Of a stretch of 21,292 nt of DNA, positions 8,026 through 16,122 are shown piece after piece. This DNA is from JAIOSM01 sp964565415. Its GTDB lineage: Bacteria > Desulfobacterota > Desulfobacteria > Desulfobacterales > Desulfobacteraceae. Position 1 is the stretch's first letter. Each line of letters starts with the position of its first letter. The stretch lies in NCBI GenBank assembly GCA_964565415.1, contig CAZMEX010000064.1:1-21292 (forward strand), given 5' to 3'. The notes beneath the pieces were generated by a model. That model searched no databases. It had not been told where the DNA came from and saw only the letters and a program-made list of their open reading frames with translations. The position numbers and the translations under genes are program-made.

Positions 8026-9211
8026 ATTTTCCAAAATAAAAAATGCTGCTAAAGTCCTTGAGGTGTTGCTTGAAATTTCAGAAGCGGTTCACAGCACCAC
8101 AAATCTGAATGAGTTGTATAAGGTAATACACAAATCTCTAGGAAAAGTCATTAATACAGATAATTTCTTTATTGCTATCCATAATAAAGAAAATGATTCC
8201 ATCTCTTTTCCCTATCACATTGATGAAAAAGACAACTCCTATGGTGATTTGTTAAATTTTAGTAAAATCGTCTCCTTGACCGGAGAGGTAATTATTGGGA
8301 AAAAGCCGCGTTTATATACTAAAAAAGAGATTTATGATTTTGCTGTGAAGAAAAATCAATGTGTTGTTGGCACTATTTCCAAAATTTGGCTTGGTGTACC
8401 CCTTATAATAAAACATGAGATAATAGGAGTTGTTGTAGTTCAAAGCTATACTTCTGAGACAACATATAAAAAAAGTGACCTTGAGATTTTAAATTCAGCC
8501 TCCCAGTATATTGCCCTTGCCATAGAAAAACAGAGAGGAAGTGATGCTTTAAAGGCACAGCGCAAGACCTTTGAGAAGATTATTGAGTCTACACCTGTTG
8601 GTATCGGATTAATTAAAAACCGAACATTTAAACAGGTGAATAATGAACTTGTCAAACTATTTGGGTATAATTCTAAAGATGATTTGCAAAATAAAAGCCT
8701 CAGAATGATCTATGCTTCAGAAGAAGACTACTTAAGAGCTGGCGAGATCATGCGAGAAAGTCTTGCAAAAAATGGTAGAGCTGACTTTGAGTCTGAATTG
8801 GTTCGAAAAGATGGTACTCCTTTTCCTGCCCAAATAATCCTTGCCAGTGCCGGCAAGAAGAGTTCATATGAGTTGACCATAGATATAATAATTGATCTTT
8901 CCAAAAGAAAAAATGCCCAGGTTCAGAAAATACAGCATGAGAAGCTTCAAGGAGTTCTTGAGATAGCTGGAGCTGTCTGCCATGAACTTAACCAGCCTCT
9001 TAAGGCTATACTTGATGATTCTGAGCTGATGACCAGGGATCATAATCTGGACAGAAAAGCAGTGAATAAAAAACTTACCAATATTGTTGATCAGATAATG
9101 AAAATAGGTAAAATAATTAAAAAAGTTGCCGGGATCACACAATACAAAACTATTAAATATACTGGAGATACAAAAATTTTTGATATCTGGAATTGTGATG
9201 ATAAAAAATAA
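7973..9211 (+). CDS. GAF-PAS-HisKA sensor protein lacking an ATPase domain (copy 2)
   Basis: Paralogue of the preceding gene along its whole length (roughly half identical by eye). From ATG 7973 it has 412 residues: GAF (about 35-185), PAS (about 200-312), then HisKA with H-box AGAVCHELNQPLKAILDD (His337), ending TKIFDIWNCDDKK. Like copy 1 it has no HATPase domain. It lies in the +1 frame relative to copy 1 and must overlap it. The start is uncertain: ATG 7973 (53-bp overlap, no ribosome site), TTG 7994 (GGGAG 10 bases upstream, giving an N-terminus about as long as copy 1) and TTG 7901 are all possible. The last seven codons of copy 1 overlap the part preceding the homologous region. Translation by re-initiation after copy 1 is likely. 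Its 3' end faces the next gene with a 15-bp gap and no terminator. Confidence 0.82.
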   Translation: MLGVQKFLIFGSQITIHKFSKIKNAAKVLEVLLEISEAVHSTTNLNELYKVIHKSLGKVINTDNFFIAIHNKENDSISFPYHIDEKDNSYGDLLNFSKIVSLTGEVIIGKKPRLYTKKEIYDFAVKKNQCVVGTISKIWLGVPLIIKHEIIGVVVVQSYTSETTYKKSDLEILNSASQYIALAIEKQRGSDALKAQRKTFEKIIESTPVGIGLIKNRTFKQVNNELVKLFGYNSKDDLQNKSLRMIYASEEDYLRAGEIMRESLAKNGRADFESELVRKDGTPFPAQIILASAGKKSSYELTIDIIIDLSKRKNAQVQKIQHEKLQGVLEIAGAVCHELNQPLKAILDDSELMTRDHNLDRKAVNKKLTNIVDQIMKIGKIIKKVAGITQYKTIKYTGDTKIFDIWNCDDKK

Positions 9212-9226
9212 GTATTAAAAAAATGT

Positions 9227-9505
9227 CTAGGTCTCGCTGTTTGACTTCCTTTTTTCAGCAATGGAATCAAGTCTCCTTTCAATAACAGCTCGCAAGTGTC
9301 TTTCAGGATCAAACTCTTCTGAATGATAATTTAAAACCCACCATAGCCTGTTTAGTTTTTTGTAATCATCCTGCCACCAGGAAATAGACTCTTCAATGGC
9401 ATCGGGGGTCTGGAATTCAGAGTTCAACTTCACATAAAACTCATAGGAGCCTTGCCTGGTTACAGGTTTAAGAGACAGAATCGTCACAGTGCTACGATTA
9501 ATCAT
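9227..9505 (-). CDS. Small hypothetical protein, Trp-rich
   Basis: 92 residues, no family recognised. A real gene is supported by a strong ribosome site AAGGAG six bases before the ATG at 9505. A possible promoter lies upstream, TTGAAA-18-TATAAC (minus strand, 9567-9596). The protein starts with a short beta-like stretch (STVTILSLKPV), has a central aromatic segment with ISWWQDDYKKLNRLWWVLNYH and ends in a basic helical tail (RAVIERRLDSIAEKRK). There is no signal peptide or membrane segment, so it is probably cytoplasmic. It is convergent with the sensor gene and divergent from the GcvT-SHMT gene, so it stands alone. Confidence 0.7.
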   Translation of the reverse strand: MINRSTVTILSLKPVTRQGSYEFYVKLNSEFQTPDAIEESISWWQDDYKKLNRLWWVLNYHSEEFDPERHLRAVIERRLDSIAEKRKSNSET

Positions 9506-9566
9506 GCTTTCTCCTTATTGCAATATCTTGAGAAAAATGCAAGCGTCATTGAAATTGTTATAAATA

Positions 9567-9596
9567 GTTATATTGCAAAAGTAAAGCCAATTTCAA
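9567..9596 (-). promoter_or_regulatory. Candidate promoter of the 92-residue protein gene
   Basis: On the minus strand TTGAAA (9591-9596) and TATAAC (9567-9572) are 18 bp apart, giving a leader of about 55 nt. Moderate match in AT-rich surroundings. Confidence 0.35.
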
Positions 9597-9691
9597 AAAA
9601 GGTTTATAATATCATGAATTAATAATTAAATATTGATGTTGTGCTTGATTATTTGTAAACTAAATATTTACCTAAATTATAGGGGCTTGCC

Positions 9692-12340
9692 ATGACTGAA
9701 ATTTTAAAAACCATTTTTTATAATCACCATAAAAATCACAATGCAACTATTGTAGAGTTTGCCGGGTGGGATATGCCCATTCAATACCCTGATGGAATCA
9801 GCAAGGAGCATATGGCAACAAGGGAAAAGGCTGGTATATTTGATGTCTCTCACATGGGCAGGCTTTTTTTTAAAGGTCAGGATGCCCTTGCCTTTTTACA
9901 ATATGTTCTCACAAACAATGCAAAGGCACTTGAAGTCGGAGAAAGCCAGTATACTCTCATACCCAACGAAAAAGGCGGAGCAATTGATGATGCATATTTA
10001 TATAGATTTGAACCTGGAGAATATCTTCTTGTTGTAAATGCATCTAATAGAGAAAAAGTTCTTATCCACTTTAATAATATTATTAAAAAGTTTTCTGATA
10101 TTCAGATGGATGACAAAACCCGTGAAGTTTCAATGATCTCCCTTCAGGGTCCTGATTCCAAAAAAATAGTTAAAAAAATCATAACAAAAGGCTTTTTACC
10201 AGAGCCTTCACGCAACTCTTTGTGTGTTGCTGAAATTGATGATTTCCCTGTCTATATCGCAAGGACAGGTTATACTGGAGAACCCCTTGGTTTTGAAATC
10301 TTTGTTAAAAATGAGAAAGCACCTGCTGTCTGGGACCTGCTTTGTGAAAAAGGTGGTATACCAATAGGTTTGGGAGCAAGAGACACATTACGTCTTGAAG
10401 CTTGCCTGCCCCTTTACGGCCATGAATTAGGTGTTGATCATGATGGAGTTGAAATTCCAATATTTGCATCAAAACTATCAAAATTTGCCGTAAGCTTTTC
10501 AGAACTTAAAGGCGATTTTATTGGGAAACAGGCTCTTTTAAAACAACATGAATCTTTTAAAAAAATTGTTGATGAAGACTTCAATGATACAAAGTTTTTG
10601 CCAAAAGTTGTAATGCCTGTTGCTGTCCTGGGAAAGGGGATAGCAAGGGAAGGTTACAAAGTGTTTAAAGATGGAAAACATGTGGGGTATATTACAAGTG
10701 GCACAATGGTTCCTTATAAAATAATGAAAGGCAGCGGTCTTTTTTCAACCTTTGATGATAAAATTCAGCGGAGAGCAATTGCCCTTGCTCTTATTGATAA
10801 TAATATTATAGAGGGCGACACACTGGAGATAGAGATAAGAAAAAAAAGAGTAGAGAGTATTGTTGTGCCGTATCACATGAGTGCTGAAGCACCACCCCAT
10901 GTCCGAGCCATTCCCTATGATTCTTTGAAGACCGATCAATCTACAGAGGAAGGTGGATCATATAAAAAGAGAGCAGGTAGCCTTCTTTTAAAGGCTTTTA
11001 AAAATAATAAGTGGAGACAAAAAGAGTGTATTAACCTTATCCCCTCTGAGCAAAGTCAGTCTTTGCTATCAAGAGCTTTATCCATTACTGATCCTGTAAA
11101 TAGATACGCAGAGCATAAGGAAATTAAAGCTTTTTCAGGTGAAGATATTTTTTATTATCAGGGAACAGCATTAATAGAAGAGGTGGAAGTCCTTTTAAAT
11201 GAAGAGTTTAAAAAATATTTTCATTGCCGGAATGTAGAATCAAGGGTTATCTCTGGTCAAATGGCAAATACAGCTCTTTTCAGTGCCCTTGTGGATTATA
11301 TCAATAGAGCGGACAGGAAAAAGGAACAAAGGCGCATGGGTAAGATCTTTAACAACCATATTATTAAGGGCGGACATTTAAGTGCTCAACCCATGGGGGC
11401 ATTGCGGGATTTTGTTGCAAGGGACCCAAACACTGAACGCCCTGCAGTTGTGAATTTTCCGGTGTTGCAGGACAACCCGTATAAAATTGATGTTAAAGCG
11501 TGTACAAAATTGTTTGAAGATCACACACCTGAACTTATAATCTTTGGTAAAAGCATGGTACTCCATAAAGAGCCTGTTCAAGAGATTAGAAAACTTGTTG
11601 ATGAGTATGCGCCTTCATGCATAATTATGTATGATATGGCCCATGTTTTAGGTCTTTACGGTGATTATTTTCAGAAACCCCTTCAGGAGGGAGCCCATGT
11701 TGTTACAGGTTCCACCCACAAAACTTTCTTTGGAACCCAGCGGGGTGTTATTGCTTCTGATTTCAGTGAAAATGAACTGCGGTATGATCTTTTTGAAGCA
11801 GTTCAAAGAAGAACTTTTCCCGGGAGTGTTAGTAACCATCATCTTGGCACAATGGTTGGTCTTCTTTTTGCTGTCTATGAAATGAATCATTTTAAGGATG
11901 AGTATCAGAAAAATATCATTTCAAATGCCAAGGTGTTTGCAAAGGCACTTTTTGATGAAGGTCTTAATGTAGCAGGGGACAAGGATATCTCTTTTACTGA
12001 AACACACCAGGTGATCTTGAATGTTGGTTATGCAAAGGGTGCAAAAATTGCAAAAAAGCTTGAAGAAAATAACATAATTGTCAATTATCAGGCTACACCT
12101 GTTGAAGAAGGTTTCACAGCCTCTGGAGCCCTCAGAATGGGCGTATCTGAAATGACAAGATTTGGAATGGATCAAAATGATTTTAAAGAACTTGCATCTT
12201 ATATTGCTGATGTGATTAAGAGAGGATCTTCAGTAAAAGAAAAAATTATATCTTTCAGAGAAAATTTTCTTGAAATGAAATACTGCTTTTTGAAAAATGA
12301 GTTTGATGGTGTTGCAGACTCTCTTATAAAATCATTATAA
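9692..12340 (+). CDS. Fusion of glycine cleavage T-protein (aminomethyltransferase) and divergent serine hydroxymethyltransferase-like PLP enzyme
   Basis: 882 residues in one uninterrupted frame. Residues 1-about 398 form a full GcvT-like folate enzyme: EFAGWDMPIQY, DVSHMGR (51-57), folate-site acidic pair in GGAIDD (95-100), ARTGYTGEPLGFEI (190-203), GLGARDTLRLEACLPLYGHEL (226-246). Residues about 425-882 are an SHMT-like fold-type I PLP enzyme: INLIPSEQ (447-454), RYAE (471-474), IFYYQG, ISGQMAN, YDMAH with Asp648/His651, and Schiff-base lysine Lys677 in GSTHKTFFG. Both halves use tetrahydrofolate, so methylene-THF formed by one could be consumed by the other, for example to make serine from glycine. 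The SHMT half departs from canonical sequences at several active-site segments. Ribosome site AGGGG is six bases before the ATG. No GcvH or GcvP gene is nearby. Domain identities are firm; the combined reaction is inferred. Confidence 0.93.
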   Translation: MTEILKTIFYNHHKNHNATIVEFAGWDMPIQYPDGISKEHMATREKAGIFDVSHMGRLFFKGQDALAFLQYVLTNNAKALEVGESQYTLIPNEKGGAIDDAYLYRFEPGEYLLVVNASNREKVLIHFNNIIKKFSDIQMDDKTREVSMISLQGPDSKKIVKKIITKGFLPEPSRNSLCVAEIDDFPVYIARTGYTGEPLGFEIFVKNEKAPAVWDLLCEKGGIPIGLGARDTLRLEACLPLYGHELGVDHDGVEIPIFASKLSKFAVSFSELKGDFIGKQALLKQHESFKKIVDEDFNDTKFLPKVVMPVAVLGKGIAREGYKVFKDGKHVGYITSGTMVPYKIMKGSGLFSTFDDKIQRRAIALALIDNNIIEGDTLEIEIRKKRVESIVVPYHMSAEAPPHVRAIPYDSLKTDQSTEEGGSYKKRAGSLLLKAFKNNKWRQKECINLIPSEQSQSLLSRALSITDPVNRYAEHKEIKAFSGEDIFYYQGTALIEEVEVLLNEEFKKYFHCRNVESRVISGQMANTALFSALVDYINRADRKKEQRRMGKIFNNHIIKGGHLSAQPMGALRDFVARDPNTERPAVVNFPVLQDNPYKIDVKACTKLFEDHTPELIIFGKSMVLHKEPVQEIRKLVDEYAPSCIIMYDMAHVLGLYGDYFQKPLQEGAHVVTGSTHKTFFGTQRGVIASDFSENELRYDLFEAVQRRTFPGSVSNHHLGTMVGLLFAVYEMNHFKDEYQKNIISNAKVFAKALFDEGLNVAGDKDISFTETHQVILNVGYAKGAKIAKKLEENNIIVNYQATPVEEGFTASGALRMGVSEMTRFGMDQNDFKELASYIADVIKRGSSVKEKIISFRENFLEMKYCFLKNEFDGVADSLIKSL

Positions 12341-12431
12341 GAATAAAGAACAGACAGAAAGCAAACAAATTTTTTTCCAGGGGTGCTCGGGAAGTCAGGA
12401 ATAAACATTTCAACTCAATTAATAATGGAGA

Positions 12432-12644
12432 TTACTCTTTAGGCCATTGATCCTGTTGTTCCCGGGTGAAAAAACAAAACCGGTCCTTTACAAGTTCTTT
12501 TTTAGTAACAGGACAACGCAAAGTTAGCTTATAAGGTGTAACACCAATAATCTCCCAGTCTCCTTCAAGCGGGGAGTCCTCAATTCGTATTTTTTGACCC
12601 TCTTTAACAGGGTATGATTTAAAAACTGTTACCTCATGATCCAT
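12432..12644 (-). CDS. Small hypothetical protein (70 residues)
   Basis: No family recognised. The ATG at 12644 is preferred because GGAGG lies eight bases before it; an in-frame ATG at 12659 overlaps that ribosome site. The product (MDHEVTVFKSYPVKEG...) alternates short beta-strand-like stretches: VTVFKSYPV, KIRIEDSPLEGDWEIIGVT, YKLTLRCPV. This suggests a small all-beta domain of the SH3/OB type, with two cysteines (in RCP and RFCFF). No signal or membrane segment. It lies 139 bp downstream of the flavin reductase gene on the same strand, so it could be the tail of that transcript. A weak separate promoter (TTGCTT-15-TATACA, 12687-12713) is also possible. Confidence 0.65.
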   Translation of the reverse strand: MDHEVTVFKSYPVKEGQKIRIEDSPLEGDWEIIGVTPYKLTLRCPVTKKELVKDRFCFFTREQQDQWPKE

Positions 12645-12782
12645 GGAATAAGCCTCCATTTTTTAAAAGGTTGCAATCTCTTCTTTTGTATAATGATTAC
12701 CAGATTGAAGCAAGGAGTAATATCCTGTATTTTTCAGGTCATTGAATTGCCCAAACTGTGTCAAGGAAAAAATTATTACAGA

Positions 12783-14726
12783 TCACCTGATCATCTCCTG
12801 GGCTTCACTGATACAATACATAAGATGCCTTGGGATTTTTGCATCCCCAATAAAATAGAACTCAGTTTTTGAATCTTTTAACATTTTTGCAGCTTCTCTT
12901 ATGGGGCTCATTTTCTCTGCGATTACAACAGTGTCAAAGTTATCCAGAGATTGCTCTTCATTTTTTGTTTTAAATATAACACCTTTTTTTAAAAATTTTA
13001 TTATTGAGATGTTTTTTATAAGTTTTACTGAATTTTTAGTTAATCTCTCTCGTAAGTAATATCTGTCATTGCTGGACATTTCAGTTGCATAGCTTTTTTG
13101 CCGATTTAAAACAACCACTGTTTTCCCTTTTTCAGACAAATAATCTGCTGTCAGTAGAGCTGACATCCCGCCACCGAGAATAATGACCTTATCTTTTATA
13201 TTCTCCTTATTCTCAATATCCCCAAGGACATCAACAGAGGTTAAAAGTTCCATGTCAGATTGGAAAAGCCCTTTAACAAGAGGCATATCAGGCATGGAAC
13301 CTGTGGCAAGTACAACTTTGTCCGGCTGTATCTCATCTAATAACTCTTTTGACAATTCAGTGTTAAATTGTATTTTTACATTTAATCGTTTGAGTTCATT
13401 GGAAAAAAATTCAAGGATGTCATTAAGTTCTTCCCGGCCCGGAGCTTTTGCTGCCAGGGAAAGAAGACCTCCCGAATTCATCTTTTTTTCACAAATTGTA
13501 ACTTTATGTCCTCTCTTTGCAAAATGACGGGCACATGCAAGGCCTGTGGGACCAGCACCTATTATCAATATTTTGAATATTTTGTCCGATGAATTATCTA
13601 TTTTTTTATTAATTCTAAATTCCCGACCAACATCCGGGTTTACAACGCAGGAGCCGGGCTCTCTTTGAAGTACTGCATGGATACATCCAAGGCAGCATCC
13701 AAGGCAGGGACGAATCTCAGAAAATCTGCCCTGTTTTGCTTTTTTCGGTAGATATGGATCTGCAAGCAGGGGTCTTCCCATGGCAATAAAGTCTGCATGC
13801 TTGTCTTGTAAAATTTTTTCTGCAAGTTTTGGGTCTTTTATTCTGCCCACAGCAGCCACAGGGATTGATACAACAGCTTTGATCTCCTTTGCAAGATGTA
13901 CAAAACAACCTTGCTCTCTATACATGGATGGGATGGTAAGTTCTTTTGATCCATAGACACCTGCTGATACATGAAGATATGCTGCACCCGCATTTTCAAT
14001 CATGGGTGCAAGTTTTTTAGAATCTTCCAATGCCCAGCCGTTTTCCATATAATCATCACCATTTATTCTGATGCCCAGGGGGAAATCAATTGCTGTTTTT
14101 TTCTTAATATCTTCCATAACATTGAATAGAAATCGAGTTCTGTTTTCAAAGGATCCGCCGAATTCATCTTGACGAACATTGGAATTTAAAGATAAAAACT
14201 GGCTGATAAGATATCCATGGGCAGCATGGAGCTCAATAAAATCAAAGCCTGCTCTATAGCATCTTTCTGCTGCATCTCCAAAGGATTCAACCACCTCTTT
14301 TATTTCAATTGTTTCAAGGGCTCTCACCTCACCTTTTACAACAGCAGGAGCTGGTATGGCTGAGGGCGCAACTTTTTGCGGAAGGTAACATTGCCTGCCT
14401 CCATGCATGAGTTGAATACCAACTTTTGCACCGCTTGCTTTTATTCTTGAGGTGAGCACCTTTAAAGCTGGTATGCAGTTATCGTTCCATAATCTTGGAA
14501 GAGTCGGAAGCTCCATGCCGGCAGGGTGAACATTTCCACCCCCCACAAGAATCATTCCCGCTCCACCTTTTGCCCTCTCCCATAGAAATTCAATGAGCTG
14601 ATCTGTGACACATCCATTGTCATCAACACCAAAATTGATGCTCATGGCAGACATCAAAATTCTATTTTTTGCTTTAAAATTCCCGATTTGTATTGATTTG
14701 AACAGATGTTTTAAATCTTGAGGCAT
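12783..14726 (-). CDS. Fe-S flavin NADH:flavin oxidoreductase (2,4-dienoyl-CoA reductase / enoate reductase family)
   Basis: 647 residues with FadH-like architecture: an FMN TIM barrel of the old yellow enzyme type (1-about 335), a [4Fe-4S] motif with Cys341, Cys344, Cys348 and Cys360 (C-x2-C-x3-C-x11-C), then FAD and NAD(P) Rossmann domains with GAGPTG (390-395) and GGGMSA (518-523). The barrel has HAAHGYL (167-173), the HxxH substrate-anchoring pattern common in enoate reductase/YqjM relatives; E. coli FadH differs here. The expected reaction is NAD(P)H-driven reduction of an activated C=C bond, possibly an unsaturated acyl-CoA. AGGAG is seven bases before the ATG. It is the second gene, 80 bp after the toroid protein gene, and probably shares its transcript. 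Substrate unknown. Confidence 0.92.
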   Translation of the reverse strand: MPQDLKHLFKSIQIGNFKAKNRILMSAMSINFGVDDNGCVTDQLIEFLWERAKGGAGMILVGGGNVHPAGMELPTLPRLWNDNCIPALKVLTSRIKASGAKVGIQLMHGGRQCYLPQKVAPSAIPAPAVVKGEVRALETIEIKEVVESFGDAAERCYRAGFDFIELHAAHGYLISQFLSLNSNVRQDEFGGSFENRTRFLFNVMEDIKKKTAIDFPLGIRINGDDYMENGWALEDSKKLAPMIENAGAAYLHVSAGVYGSKELTIPSMYREQGCFVHLAKEIKAVVSIPVAAVGRIKDPKLAEKILQDKHADFIAMGRPLLADPYLPKKAKQGRFSEIRPCLGCCLGCIHAVLQREPGSCVVNPDVGREFRINKKIDNSSDKIFKILIIGAGPTGLACARHFAKRGHKVTICEKKMNSGGLLSLAAKAPGREELNDILEFFSNELKRLNVKIQFNTELSKELLDEIQPDKVVLATGSMPDMPLVKGLFQSDMELLTSVDVLGDIENKENIKDKVIILGGGMSALLTADYLSEKGKTVVVLNRQKSYATEMSSNDRYYLRERLTKNSVKLIKNISIIKFLKKGVIFKTKNEEQSLDNFDTVVIAEKMSPIREAAKMLKDSKTEFYFIGDAKIPRHLMYCISEAQEMIR

Positions 14727-14806
14727 AAATATCTCCTAATTAGTCAACTGATACTCAAAGAGTGATATCCAAAAAATGTTAAACCAAGATTCTGCTGGCA
14801 AGCTGG

Positions 14807-15868
14807 TTAATTAATCAGCCTGGTATAAACAAAATCATCCCATGAGTCATGGGAAAAAAGATTTGATGCCGGGGTGAGTGAATAGAGAGCATCTGCAGCC
14901 ATAACTACAACAGCATTTGTCCAGGAAATTTTTTGCTCCGGCCAGATTGTGTTATCAGGATATGTATATCCGCACCAGAAAGTTCCATCTTCATAGGTAC
15001 AGTTTTGAATCCATGAAAAAACTTTTTCAGCAAGCTCTTTTTTCCCCATTGCTTTAAGGGATAAAACCAGTTCTGCAGTTTCAGCAATTGTAATCCATGG
15101 TCTGTCAGAAACGCACCTTACACCCATCTTTGCAACTACATATTTGTCCCATAGTTTTTCTATTCGTTTTTCAGCATCCTGCTTAACAAGTGCGCCTGAT
15201 AGCACAGGATAGAACCAGTACATTGAATATCTTGATTTGCTGATATTGTAAACATGAATCTTGTTTTGAATGGAGATCTTTAATCTTTTAAAGGCATCTT
15301 TCCATGCATTAACCTCTTTGCCTAAAATTAAACCGACAGTGACAGCACACTTAAGACTCATGAATATTGAACTTGATCCTGTGAGAAGTGCCATGGGATC
15401 AACTTTACCTTCAGGGTTTTTTGCCCAGAAAATTTCTCCTCTGTCAGTCTGAAGACTTAAAGCAAAATCAATCCCTTTTTTCATACATTGCCACATTGTT
15501 TTAAGAAATTGAGTATCTTTGGTTATCAGCCAGGAGTGAAACAGACCCGTTGCAATATATGATGACATATTGCTCTCAAGGGTTTTATCAAGAGCTTTCC
15601 CATCCATATAAGAAGAGTACCATGAACCATCAGGGTTCTGATTTTGCTTCATCCATTCAAATGCAAGCATGGCTTGTTTGTGCAATCCACAGATATTGAG
15701 ACCCATGGCAGATTCAACAAGATCCCAGGGGTCAGTTTTTCCTTGTTTATGCCAGGGAATTTCACCTGTTTCTTTTTGTAAATCTGCAATAAAATATCCC
15801 AGGGAAGATAAATCCAAAGGCATATCCTGGGTAAGACCAGATATATTCTCAGTTTTCAACACCTGCAT
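14807..15868 (-). CDS. Alpha/alpha-toroid protein of the terpenoid cyclase/prenyltransferase-like superfamily
   Basis: 353 residues without signal peptide or membrane segment. At least four internal repeats combine an acidic/Gly-Trp turn with a following helix pair: ETGEIPWHKQGKTDPWDLVESA (33-54), NPDGSW then ESNMSSYIATGLF (78-110), DRGEIFWA then DPMALLTGSSS (142-167), and EDGTFWCGYTYPDNTIWPEQ then SWTNAVVVMAADALY (293-329). This resembles QW-type repeats of squalene-cyclase/prenyltransferase and six-hairpin glycosidase folds. The DxDD protonation motif of cyclases is not evident, so the enzymatic activity is open. Start ATG 15868 has GGAG eight bases upstream. It is the first gene after an operator-bearing promoter divergent from the fad operon, followed by the flavin reductase. 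Confidence 0.75.
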   Translation of the reverse strand: MQVLKTENISGLTQDMPLDLSSLGYFIADLQKETGEIPWHKQGKTDPWDLVESAMGLNICGLHKQAMLAFEWMKQNQNPDGSWYSSYMDGKALDKTLESNMSSYIATGLFHSWLITKDTQFLKTMWQCMKKGIDFALSLQTDRGEIFWAKNPEGKVDPMALLTGSSSIFMSLKCAVTVGLILGKEVNAWKDAFKRLKISIQNKIHVYNISKSRYSMYWFYPVLSGALVKQDAEKRIEKLWDKYVVAKMGVRCVSDRPWITIAETAELVLSLKAMGKKELAEKVFSWIQNCTYEDGTFWCGYTYPDNTIWPEQKISWTNAVVVMAADALYSLTPASNLFSHDSWDDFVYTRLIN

Positions 15869-15952
15869 TAAATGGTCTCCTTGGCTAATAACTGCCTATG
15901 ATTACACATAATTATTAATCTGTTCCAACTTTTGTAAAATAGTATATCAATA

Positions 15953-15970
15953 CATGAATACTAATTCATG
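15953..15970. promoter_or_regulatory. Operator-like palindrome, copy 1 (toroid side)
   Basis: CATGAAT-ACTA-ATTCATG is a perfect 7+4+7 inverted repeat. It covers the -10 candidate TAGTAT (minus strand, 15958-15963) of the toroid/reductase promoter. Its 16-bp core ATGAATACTAATTCAT matches copy 2 at 13 of 16 positions. Confidence 0.6.
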
Positions 15971-16092
15971 CTATTTTTTTGGACAATTTAACATAATTTA
16001 AAGAGGCTTTCAATAGTGTTAAGATAAATAACCTTTTGAAATTAAATTATAATATCGAGAATTGAAACCTGAATAGTTTTTAAAATTTTTCC

Positions 16093-16122
16093 TTGACACC
16101 AGGGATATTTTTCTGCTACAAA
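16093..16122 (+). promoter_or_regulatory. fad operon promoter with extended -10
   Basis: Consensus -35 TTGACA (16093-16098), 18-bp spacer and TACAAA (16117-16122), preceded by TG at 16114-16115 (extended -10, TGnTACAAA). Transcription would start near 16129, inside the palindrome at 16122-16141, so a bound protein would block initiation. Confidence 0.65.

Noticed and set aside
7901..8040. Idea that the two sensor genes are one gene broken by a frameshift
   Set aside because: Each copy has its own full GAF-PAS-HisKA set, and copy 1 ends in the same TKIFDIW tail as copy 2, so they are two complete paralogues.
14747..14771. Imperfect inverted repeat (GATACTC-AAA-GAGT-g-ATATC) between the toroid and reductase genes
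   Set aside because: Short stem with an insertion and no U-tract; not convincing as terminator or operator.
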